A model generated the notes under the pieces. That model was not told where the DNA came from, did not search any database, and saw only the letters and a program-made list of their open reading frames with translations. Positions 33,481 through 44,900 of a DNA stretch of 64,000 nucleotides are shown here, piece after piece; position 1 is the stretch's first letter, and each line of letters begins with the position of its first letter. A program made the position numbers and the translations under genes. Where the stretch lies: the NCBI GenBank assembly GCA_023333565.1, contig JAJKFH010000385.1:992001-1056000 (forward strand). The letters run 5' to 3'. This stretch comes from Puffinus mauretanicus (lineage: Eukaryota > Chordata > Aves > Procellariiformes > Procellariidae).

Positions 33481-36194
33481 TTGCTTTACAAGTCCTCATA
33501 TTTCACTTTGTTTGTTTGCTTTTTCTAGTCTGTGCATTCACCACTTGCATGTTAATAGATTTGTAGAAGTTCCCCCTCCAACAGCCTCATCTGTAAGATC
33601 AGTGTTGTTTGCTTATTCTCTTCTTAAACCCAGTAATATTTGTGTTTCATTAAAAAACATCATCCTTAGTTCTTTTCTTGACCAGAAATGCTTTTACGGG
33701 ATTATAATAAATTAATTTCAATTAATTCCTAAAACATACCTACACAGATCTTTAAAGCTATTTTGACGTTATACTATTTGGAGATAATGAATATTACTGT
33801 TAAAATCTCTACACTATAAACACTTCACCTCTTTGAAAGCCTTGTAGCTGTACGATTCTGTTCATTTCAGTAACAATTCCGTTACATCAGTGAATACACT
33901 GTATCTTTCCGTGTCATTTCTTCAAGTTACTGGTGTCAGAGATTATGGGCTATATTTTCATACATTTGCCTAGCTTTTGCTCTTCAAGTGTCTACCCTAC
34001 CATTTTTGGTTAAATATTGTATAAAACTTAATTTGAAAGAGCAGGGGAATTATTAGTCCAAGTGTTCTCACTATCACAGGAACTACTCCCTTCTCCATCA
34101 GCAATTCAATAAGAAGAAATGTCTTTATGCCAATCTAAATTAAAGCTGAAAATTCCGTCCTATTGCTAGAGTAGCAAAACTGTGTATGATTTCTGAAGAA
34201 CTCATATTTTGTCATAAATGCATGCTACTGTGTCTTAACTCTGTTGCAGGTGCTTAGAAGAAAAGGTATCTAGATGTGTAGAAATTCAGGTTGAAGACCT
34301 GTCTTTGATCTGATGATCATCCTTCTCTTTGTCACCATTTCCTCTTGATTAAATTGTGTTAGCACTTTCCTCACGTAGAGCTTAAATATAGTTGTGACCC
34401 CTAAGGCAGCAAAACAGCAGTATTAAATGGTTGACAAATACTGGCAAGCTGAGTGGTGCCTGGAACCACAGAGATGTGAGGAAACAGAAAGATTAGATTT
34501 AAGCAAGTCGTATGCTGGTAGGGTTGTATGCGTGTGACAGACATCAGTTCTTGAAACAGCAGTGAAGATGGGTGTTCCCATTGCAGAGAAGAAATATTTA
34601 CATCTATAGTTCCTTTTTTGCTTTGTCCAAACAGACAAATACCTTATAATGTGCAGAACAGGGCCAAAAGATGTGTTGTACATACTTGGGGTATGGGGGG
34701 GTTAAATAACAAAACACTAACCCTACCACTGTTGCAGGAACTAGCTAGGTCTGTCCTCATTTAAGATATGCTCCTAGGCATCTTAGTCCACAGGCAGTAA
34801 AATAGGGATTAACACAGGGCATCTTCAGAGCCCTACTGGCTTCAGTAGAACATTTTAGGAATTCACTGCTGTGTAAATCTGAGTGCAGCTTCAAGGTTCA
34901 TCATTGAGACTAAATATTGTTGTGGCAAAAGCTGATAACTTTTCTCTGTGTAGGAATAGATATATGTATATGTTACCTATGCAATGTATGGAAAAGTATA
35001 TCTATAATACACAAGTGAATTAGAGATTTTATGCTGGCTGTTGCCTTAAAAGTCCCCCAAGGATACATGGCCATTTACAAAAAAAAAAAAAAAAAAACAC
35101 AACAATTTTTGGCCATCAACAGGCTATCTGGTTTCCAACAGGAGTTACCACAAAATAAAAACTGCTTTTAGCATGTGAAAACTCAAACTGGCAGTGTCTG
35201 CTCTGAAAAGTATCATAATAATTTATTGCTCTTGGTTAGATCAACTCTTAAGGCATTTCAGTAGATCAAGGAAAGGTCTTTCAGCCAATTATCAAGGAGC
35301 TATTCTTTGAAGGCCTGTTACAGTATCTATAAATCTGTAAATGTGTTTCTTAGTCATTCAGTTAGAGCTGTAATCAGTTATCATACCAGATGAGCTCTGA
35401 AGTCAGCAGATCAGTTGCACATTCCCAAGAGAATTTTTTCTGTCTTATCTTTTCTATTTCTCTGAAAGACATATAAGATTTCACATATTCGAAACATATA
35501 TTCATCTCAGCAACTGCTATGTCAAATGAACAAAGCTAGGGAAGATAATGAAGTACAGTTTTGTTGATACTTATCAGTCGGGCTTTTTCATGCCTAAAGT
35601 CAGCTCTGTATGGAAGCAAAGACTTGTTCCTCTTCAGTAAAGAGGTTTTTTGCCTTTATGGACAATGCGTTATGTCCCAAAGGTCATGGGGAAATGCTGC
35701 CATATCAATGTGTTTCGTTCATTCTCCAGGAGAAACTGCACTGAATCTCACAGAAGAAATAACTTGCAGAAGTGTCATACTGGCATAAAAATAGTGTGGT
35801 TTAAATGGAAGCTATCGAGCACCTAAGAGATATCACTGCGTGTGTGGATAATTTGTAATAACCTACAAACCTATGTTTCATGTTCTATAACCAAAACATT
35901 GCTGAAACTATCAATCTAAGTATGGCACCGTTCTGGCACTATTAATCCAGTCTGGCCTTGTGTCTAACTCTGGAGGATAACCTTAGAAAGATTCAGACGA
36001 AGCAGAGACTACCTAAGAATTGCTAGAATCTCTTCAAAGCATTGAAATAAATGCCTAGACCGTGCAATGTAAGCTTCACAAGATCCAATAATTCAAATAA
36101 CAAATAAAGCAAATTGCAATACATTCAATAGAATGATGTGGTTGAAATCTTAAGAAATTGCAAATCCTAGTAGCTTAGACACTGGATCCTTTCA
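33481..36194. other. Unannotated AT-rich DNA, no gene recognised
   Basis: There is no recognised gene or transposon. An uninterrupted A tract of about 19 bases lies at 35079-35097. Confidence 0.6.
35079..35097. repeat. Poly(A) tract
   Basis: About 19 consecutive A follow GGCCATTTAC. No recognisable element body is attached. Confidence 0.85.
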
Positions 36195-37080
36195 AAAACC
36201 CTCAGTAAGTTTCAGATGACACCAAACCGGGGGAGACAGCTGACATGCTGGAGGACAGAGCTACTCTTCAGACAGATCTAGAGAGGCTGGAGAAATGGGC
36301 TGACAGAAACCTCATGAAGTTTAACAAAGACATGAGTGAATTCCTGCAATGGTATGGAATAAGACCATGCAATAATGCAGTCTGGGGGAGGAGCTTTGCA
36401 GGAAAGGACCTGGGGGTCGTGGTGGTCAACAACTTGAACTTGAGGCAGCAGTGTGCCCCTGCTGCAAAGAAGAGCAACCACATACCGGACTGTACGAGAA
36501 AGGATGCAGCCAGCAGGTCAGGATAATGTTCCCTTACTTGGCACTCATGAGACCACGTCTGTAGTACTGCATCCAGTTTTGGGCTCTCCATTACAAGAAT
36601 GACATTGACAGATTGGATCGGGTCCCATGGAGGGCCACCAAGAAGGTCGTGGAGCCAGAGCACGTGATGTATGAAGAGAGTCTGAGAGAGCTGGGCTAGC
36701 TTAGCTTGGAGGAGAGACAGCTCAGGGGGATCTTACTGCTGTCTGCAACTACCTAATGGAAGGGTATAGAGAAGATGAAGTTAGTCTGCCTTCTCAGAGG
36801 TAAACAGTGAAAGGATGTGAAGCAATGGACACAAGTTGCAATGAAGGATGTTCTGACTGCCTATAAGGAAAACATTCTTTGTTCTTCACAACAAGGGCAA
36901 TCAAACACTGGAACAGGGGTCCAGAGAGACTGTGGGATCCCCATCCTTGCAGATACTCAGACTGAACTAGACATGGCTCTGAAAAATGTGCTCAAAAACA
37001 AGCCCTGATTTGAGCAGAGGACGGTACCATATGACCTCCAGAGTTTCCTTTGAACCTAATCTATTCTGTAATTTCGTGTT
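36195..37080 (+). mobile_element. Old CR1 LINE, RT C-terminal part and 3' UTR
   Basis: This diverged CR1 starts just upstream of the catalytic region (AAGTTTCAGATGACACCAAA, a decayed 'KFADDTK' stretch) and runs through the thumb region. The frame 36245-36526 includes LERLEKWADRNLMKFNKDMS and GKDLGVVVVNNLNLRQQCAP. Later blocks such as TACTGCATCCAGTTTTGGGC and TGCAACTACCTAATGGAAGG match CR1 ORF2 but in shifted frames. Near 36900-37020 the end of ORF2 and the 3' UTR can be followed (CTGATTTGAGCAGAGGACGG). The tail is decayed. It appears much older than the copies at 7740 and 19121. Confidence 0.85.
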
Positions 37081-40000
37081 TCTCAGAAGGGCTGTGCTGG
37101 CCCCTCTTGTAGGAGGGGCCTTCCATTGTTACCTGTGGTTGCAAGCTGTGTGTTGGAGGTGGAGTCTTTGAAGGCTTCCCCAGACTGTTGTCCTACTTTC
37201 AGGTACCTACACATCAGACGGTGTCATTGGGTTCTGTTCAAAAGAAACATTTTTGTTTTGTTTTGTTTTTATGCTTCTAGTCAGTCAGTCTTTGAAAATT
37301 TACCCTCATGGGCAAAATATAGAGAGGAGAACTTCATGATCCTGGAGCACAAGACATTCTTACTTCTAATTCAGACTGCTTGTGTGATGCTGGGGTAGTT
37401 AATGTGACTGAGATTTCCAAGTGATGAGTAATTTTAGGCTACTTTTATGGAAAAATAATGATCAGCCCTGATTTTCAGCCTATTGAAGATTTTGAATTCT
37501 TTCAGATGTTAAAAGCTGGGCTCCCTGAAATTCCAAACCTTCGAAAAAATTATTGGCCACTTTGAAAAATCCTTCTTTAATCTCCTCTTGGCTTTTTCTG
37601 CATAATAGAAAAGGTGGAGAGGGTTTTTTTTCTTCTTTTTTTCCCCCCCCCCCCCTTTTTTTTTTTCCCCTTGTGTTGTCCTTTGTGAGCCAGAAAAATC
37701 ATAGATTTCTACACTAGGTCCCAATTACAAATTTGGACTTCATCAGTAGTGGATCAACTCCAGAGAGGGAATGAGAGTAGTAGAAGAGACAAATCAGCAT
37801 GGGAAAATCTCTCCTCCTTCCCATTCTCCAGGGACAGGTTCCAAAAACACATGGCTTTTGGCTGTCAGCTTGCTTTTGGCATCTGTACTCCAGCTGAGAG
37901 CTTGTTCGGCCTTGCATGCTTTGATGCAGTAACAACACAGCCCAGATTTCTGCTGATTAATCATTCGGTCATTCTGTATCTTAACCAGCTGTGATCATGA
38001 GCTATTTTTCCCCGCAAAGATTAGAGATGTGACTGTTCATCATCTTCATATTCTTCACTCCCTTTGTATAATGGCTGAAGGGTCTCACCCAAGCAGGTGC
38101 TGAGGGTCCACAGCCCCACTGAAGGCAGGGAGGGGTGCGGATGTCTGCCCCCCCCACCAAATCAAATGTTATCCCCCTACCCCTTCAAAGATCGTAACAA
38201 ACAATTGTTTAATTCAGCTCATGAGGAATTATGCTCTGAGTCCAATTTTATCCTAGGAGTAGGAATCCCCATGCCTATATCTTTAATTTCTGCTTTGGTT
38301 TTGGCATTTGGGGGGTGCAACCCACTTGCAGCAGATGGAAAATGTCAACCAAATGCACTTCCTTTATGACTCATACACCCTCTGGAGCGTGTCACAAGTA
38401 AACCCTCCACAGAAGATTTATGTTAAATAGAGGAAGATTGTGCTGTTGCAGCTTTTTTGATTTCTTCAGAATGATTTCAGTAACTCTCACTACTTGTTTT
38501 AGTCACTGGGGTGGAAGCTGCTGGCAACGTTACCTTAAAACAGAGAAGTTCAAGCTTCCTCCCTGGAAATGACAGTGTGGTCTTCAAGAAATTCTGCTTG
38601 CAGCCAAATGAATGTTGAATGCATGATGAAGTTTTTCCAATGTAATATCTGATTCATCTGAAATCACCTAATAATGGGTAAACCCTGACATAGACAGTAC
38701 TATTTTTGTAAATGAAAACACCCAATATGTGTCATCTTTTTGTTCCTTTATTCAGAACAATGGCCTTTCTTCTTCAGGAATGCACAGGTTAATTTTTTCT
38801 CTCCTATTTTGTCCAAAGTGACTGGTCTAGCTCTTGCAAACTGAGTTAATTAAATCATTCTTCTAAAGAGAAACAGAGCCTGTAAGTCTGTAAATAATAT
38901 AAAAACTACTTAGTACGTCCTGGGTGCAAAGTAGAAAAGCATGTGTGAAAACACTCTGTCCCTCCCAGAGCATCTATAAAGAACTTTGTTTCTAATCATC
39001 TGTCATGAGAACAATATTTTCCCCCTGAGAAGAAGAGAAACATGCCCTTCACTAAATGTCATTCATTTGGAGTCTTTAATACTTTGTCTAGTTTTAGTCA
39101 CAATAACAATCACTTCCATAGGAGTATGTTTTTCTTTCCACTTTTTCACACTGAGAGCGAGCTCCTTTCCACGCTGAAGGAGCAGTGATATAGGAGGGTA
39201 GCTGTAAATGTAATCAAATTAGCTGAAGACCTTGATGATATAGTATTGTCATTAAACTGATAGATAGGTAAGGGAGGGGCGAACATGGCCTTGAGAGGAG
39301 ATGCAAAGGAGGAGATCGAGAACTGCAGATTCCACTCTACCTTACACGTGGAATTACGCAGGATTTATGCTTTGCAGTAGTCAGATGGCATGCCACAAAG
39401 ACGGCAATTGCTGGCCACCGGTACAAGACCCAACCTAGGCTGAGACATCAGCTCTGGTGAGCATAACATCTGACTGTGTCTCAGAGAGACCACATGACTG
39501 GTGGATATTAATACTGCTGATTTTTCTAAAGTAGAGACATTTCTGTGCTGCGTAGGAAGCCCTCCTTGCCTGCTAAAGCTGGGGTGGGAGGAAGTGCTGG
39601 AGGAGACAGATCATGTCGCCTTCCCTAAGAACGAGCAATAAAAAGCTAAATTATGAACCTTGTCTCTTTAATCATTCTTCAGTGATTTGTAAGCAACCCA
39701 AACCAATTTGGAAGGCATAGCCATGGCTATAAAGGCCTTGGCAAGTGTTTGGAAAGATATTTAGTTCTTTCATCTCCCTGAGAGAAAATAAATCTGCCAG
39801 GGACATTAAAGCACCAACTTTAATTTTTAGTCAATATTCTCATGTTTGCTGTCTGTCATATCAGTGAAACAGCAGGAAAAAAGGACCTTTTTTACATAGC
39901 TGTCTTTGGAGAACCTCCCTCAGAGGGCTCCTAAGAGACCAGAGTCAGCAGTTTGGGATTTTGTGGAACCATGGACACAAAAAAGGACCATAATAAAGAA

Positions 40001-41514
40001 GCTGAACAACACGCCTGCCTGGACAGGCTGAGGACAGGAGAGGAGAAGGACAGACTGTTACTCAGCTCAAGACATTCACCATTTTTGCCTCCCATGATTT
40101 CTTTGCTGTTATTTTCGCAGAAGGGAGGAGGCAGAAAAGCAGCACGAAGGAAGGCACCTAAAGGAGCCCACAGAAGGGAAGAGTCCGTGAGCAATGTGCA
40201 CTTCTGTATAGTGATTAATTTGCCTTCGGAAGAGTGCTTGTATTTGCCTGTAATAGTATTCAGAAGTGTTTCTTCTATCCATTTCAAACAAGCTCTACAT
40301 AACTATACACATATAAAATACAGATTCTGTGTCTAGCTATGCTTGTATTCGGGCACTTGTTACTTACATTTTGTTTTATATGACCTGATTGACTTGCGAG
40401 CACCTGTCTGTCTATTTAGGTGTTTATGGCAGTAGTGAGAGTGCATATTCTAAATCAGGATTAAAATATCTGGAATTTACTATTCTCTTCGAAAAATAAA
40501 GGACTGTTGAAGAAGCCTTTGAGTTTACTTTTAACAAAGATCAATGTCATCTTTTATAATGCTTGAATGGTTTTCTACTTAATGAATAGTCTACTTTAGA
40601 TACATTGATGGCATTTTCCCTTTCAGTCTGTCTGGAATGTAGATCAGTAAAACAATATATTATGGATATACATTATTTTTATTGATGAACAGAACATAGT
40701 TTGCTAGCAGAGCGCTAATTCTGGATTATTATTACAGAAACTGGGCCTTCTCAGCTCTCGTGTATGAGCTTACAACATTTATCTGGGAGATCTGGTCAAT
40801 ATGCATGCTGTAATATTTAAACAAAGGAACCATTACAGTCTAATGTATCAAGGAACTTCAGAGTAACCAAACTAATGACTTGAGCAATCTGCTTGTGCTC
40901 ACTGCACTTAATAAAAAGAACCTGAGTTTACCATTGCAGTAGTTTCTAGGGATGTACAGCAGCTGCTACTCGAACTGGAATTACTTAACAATTTGAAGTA
41001 ATTACAGGTGATTACGGTGTAAGGAGCAGTGAACGAGCCAAACAATCTCACATCCACTATGTCTCAGCCTGCTCTTTTTCTTCACGCCCAGAGACTAGAG
41101 TGCAGGTGGGGATAGAAATGTTTCTTTCATGCTCTTCAGAAGAGCTTTATAATGTTTTACGACTGAGTAATTTTTTCCATGAAAAAGACTGGTTTAATAT
41201 GATTTCCTCTGACATAAAAAATAATCCAAAAAGTCCCAAACCATTTAGTTTTGATATTTTCAAAATAAAGCCTGGCTTTCTTTGCTTCATTCACAAGGAC
41301 TCTGTGCATATCCTTCAGTGCTCTGAGTTCCTGCATTCACCGTGCTGATGGTGCCAAGACATTACATTAAGCCAGCAGATGTGGGTTGCTGATCTCTCAG
41401 CTACCTGCTGAAAGAGAGGTTGTGCGTTAGGCTGGGGAATAACAAAAATGGCTAGGGACAATAGCGCCTGGGTGAAGGCATGTTTGCAAAGGGGAAGGCT
41501 TGTCTTCTTAAGAT
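37081..41514. other. Unannotated DNA, no gene recognised
   Basis: No host exon or transposon was recognised. A long pyrimidine tract lies at 37624-37672. The 127-codon plus frame at 39953-40336 overlaps a minus frame and resembles no family I know. Confidence 0.55.
37624..37672 (+). repeat. Poly-pyrimidine tract (T/C)
   Basis: Forty-nine bases contain only T and C: T-rich, then a run of about 13 C, then about 11 T, then C. The partial mirror symmetry around the C run is the kind that can form triplex (H-DNA), and such tracts are often misassembled or length-variable. Confidence 0.9.
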
Positions 41515-41690
41515 TGAATAAACCTGGTTCTCTCAGCCCCTTCTAATACATCCTGTGCTCCACTGGTGGCCCTGCAATGGCCTTGCTCGAGTATGTTAAT
41601 ATTTGTCTTGTGAAGGGGACTCCAAAACTGGACACAATACTCCAGATTTGATCTCATAAGTTTTTGCATGGAGGAGAATGCGTCTTAGCT
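41515..41690 (-). mobile_element. Old CR1 LINE fragment
   Basis: Read on the plus strand, CTGGTTCTCTCAGCCCC, CATCCTGTGCTCC, then CAAAACTGGACACAATACTCCAG and a GATCTCATAAG ending match the reverse complement of the CR1 ORF2 thumb region. The order agrees with the minus-strand copy at 8110-8280. The copy is strongly diverged with no 3' tail, and it stops where the LTR begins. Confidence 0.8.
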
Positions 41691-41692
41691 GG

Positions 41693-41940
41693 TGTCATGG
41701 TTTAACCCCAGTCAGTAACCAAGCACCAAACAGCCGCTCGCTCACAATCCCCCCCCCCCAGTGTGATGGGGGAGAGAATAGGAGGGCAAAAGTAAGGAAA
41801 CTCGTGGATTGAGATAAGAACAGTTTAATGATTGAAATTTAAAAAAAAAAATGTACTGAAAAGGAAAACAACAAAAGGAGAGAGAGAAACAAAACCCAGG
41901 AAAAACAAATCATGCAACTGCTTATCACCCGCCGACCGAA
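41693..41940 (+). mobile_element. ERVL-type LTR, 3'-truncated
   Basis: The sequence begins TGTCATGGTTTAACCCCAG, the typical 5' end of the same avian LTR family as 9312-9891. It passes through CAGCCGCTCGCTCAC, a C run, GATGGGGGAGAGAATAGG and GAGATAAGAACAGTTTAATG, and ends at CACCCGCCGACCGA. The second half, including the TATA region, polyadenylation signal and terminal CA, is missing. No viral coding sequence adjoins it. An A tract of 11 near 41841 and several small differences mark it as an aged copy. Confidence 0.88.
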
Positions 41941-44900
41941 TAAGGGGGTTTGGAAGCAGGATGCGTAACAGTTTTGCAATATGTGTAAGACTTCTGTAAA
42001 ATGGACTGTGATTGTTTGCTTTCCATGTCTCTAAGGGGAAGAACAAGAAGTCAGAGGCTGTGATTTACAACAGAGAATATTTCTGGAAACATGGTACTGA
42101 AAAGAGATAACCATAAAGACAGTAATGCATAGGAATATGTTACTCGGGAAATCTGTAGCTATTTCTTTCCTGGAGATATTTAAGAGCAGCCTAGAGTACT
42201 GCTGCTCAGTGGTGCTCCAGAGATCATACATGGACTTTCAGATCCACGCTGGTTTTACCTTTCAATGATTCACTGAAGGAGGGTATCTATCTCAGCATAG
42301 AAACATGGAGTTGATTTTTTTTCCTAGTAGCAAATTATGAAAATGTGCTTTGAAATATATCCTAGGGTGTACATGTGCTTTTACTTTATCAGAAACCTCC
42401 AACCCTTATGTTTTTTTTCCTAGCCCTGAGGAAAGCATCTGCTATGGTTGTGAAAGAGTGTGGTGGCTTGGAGGAGAGATGGACGATCATCCTCCATTTT
42501 AGAGTAGCATTCAGGGATGAAAAGTCCCCCAGTATTTTCAGCTACAGGGTATGACAGTATTTTTTTTTTTATTTCATACTTTAGGTAGAAGAAACAACAC
42601 AAATCCTCATTGTAATGCTAGATGGACCTTACAGTTCTCTCCTACTCATTTCATAATATCTTCTCCAGCCATAATTTAAACATCCCATTAGAGAGTAAAT
42701 AAAGACTCATGAAATGGGAAGAGCACTGTAAAAACAAGCAGAAAATACATAATACTGTAAAGGAACAAGACACTTCTATTGGACTCTCATAAGTAATGAA
42801 GAAACACAAATTCATTTGATAGAGACATCTATGAAATTTCCTAGATTACACTGGTCCTTAATGTGGAATTACCATTCACACTCGAGAAAATGTTCAGATT
42901 TCAATACCGTGGAATTGATATACATTTGACAGAAGTTAATGGAGGTTTTTATGTTAGTGGTGGAACAAGTCTCCCATGAGAGGATACTATATATTTCCCT
43001 TTTGATGGCAGTTAATGACCGTTATGTCTAGAATGCAAGGATTTTAGGCATGGTTGTGGTTACATATATGTTCTTCTTTTTACCATCAGGTAACGCCTGT
43101 GTTCCTGTAAGCTTTCCCTACAAGAAGCTTGATGTGACTTCAGCAGCTTGGCTCTTTGTTCCTGCTTCTCATGTTTATTGGTTATTTCTTTTCTGAAAAT
43201 ATCTAGCTTTTCTGCTTGGCAGGGAAAATCTTCAGAATAAGGACAAAGACTAACCAGTCAGAGACATCTGCCACTATCTACAGATCTAATCAATAGCTCT
43301 GGGAGCTGTAGTAGTATCACAGACATGAGTGGGTGCATGGGCAGAAGGTGGCCTCCACGTGCATCGCCATTACACCAGCAATGTGGACACTGTGGATGTA
43401 TGTGTAACTTCTGTGCCCACTAGGCCAGCTATGAAATATGAAGTAGATGCTTTCAGACCTTGATAAGATTGGCCTTAAAATACCACAAGGACTGTCCAGT
43501 CTGGAAGCATACATCTCTAGAATATCAGTAAAACTTTCTGAGTGTTTTACTGGAAATAAGAGGGCTTTAAAGAGGTGTAAGTATTTTACAGATTTGACAG
43601 AAGAAGTGAGAGAGAATGAGAAACTTCTAGCAGGTAGCTAGAGCATTTTACTGTCTTTATCCAGTCAATAGTTCTCAGGGATTTGGCAGTGACCTTGAGT
43701 TGTTGCTAACAGCCCATATATATATCCAAAGTAAACAGAGCTTAGGAGAAGCACAGGAACTGAACAGAGAGAAGACAATGTAGTAACTGCCAGCATATTC
43801 CTAGAAAAGGCAGCGTGTTCAGACTCTTCTGAAAAGGCCCAGAAAAGTAACTTTTCCATTGTGTTATGAACCATGCAGTTGCCTAGATCCAGGGCAACAA
43901 AATAATCTAGCACAATGGGTGTGATTTTATTGAGATTGCGTTGCATGAGTATTTACAAAGGCCTCTCTGTTATTTCTTTAGGAACTGAGACGCACATAGC
44001 CTCTGCAGTTAGCTTATTGTAAACTGTACAAGGAGTTGTGTTTATTAAAGCAACCTCACAGTCAACAGTTGTTTTAGCAATTCCACAAGGATCCTGCATT
44101 TTCATCAGTAGTCCGAGCACTTGAAGTGAAGCCAAGCTGATTTTAAGTCTTCTTAGTTTTGCTGATGGTATGTGTGGGTACTGTCTCCATTACAGAGAAT
44201 CAACTGGCCAGTCTTTACTCACTGAGTTGAGGAGCCATTTTTATTTACATAGCCTGCTCTGGATGCCAGTTCATGGCATGTGGCTTTCTTCTTCCTCATT
44301 CATATGGCCCTCTAGCTAGTACTAATGTCCAAATATACCCTCCATTGATGGGGTAACTAGCCATGTGCTGGCCTCCTTACAAAAGGCGCTGTTTAATGCT
44401 TTGCAGTCTCCTGGATATGGGATATAGACTACCTCTGTAGCACTGAAGAACTCATTATTCACCATCCATTATTACTGTGGCTGCAAACTTAGAGGTCACA
44501 CATCTCCTAAGGGAGGACCCTAGATATAGCTGTAAATTCTGTTTTTCTTTGAGTGCTGAATTAAATTTGCCAGGGCAATCTTTTTTTTTTTTCACAATGG
44601 GCACAACACTAATGAGTACGAACTGTGACAATTTTGAGGAGTTCTTACTCCTTGCTCGAAATATCTTCTACATCTCTTTATAATAATATATAAACACCCA
44701 AGCAAATTAAGGAAATATTTATTAGCATTTCCACTATGTAGGAGGAAACAAAGACACTAATGGTAAGTACATGCAGCATTTGTTGTATGGTAGAACAGCT
44801 GGGTCTGCTCATCTGTATGTAGATGTTTAAGTTAGATGTTCAGTCCAAGTTATTCATCCAGGATCTCACTATACTCACTGGAGGAGATGAGTCCTTCCAG

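Noticed and set aside
39953..40336. 127-codon plus frame
   Set aside because: It overlaps a 118-codon minus frame, has no recognisable domain or splice context, and is likely random.
40800..41020. AT-rich stretch with TAATTA- and AACAAAG-type motifs, possible conserved enhancer
   Set aside because: Such motifs are frequent by chance in AT-rich DNA; no conservation evidence is available.
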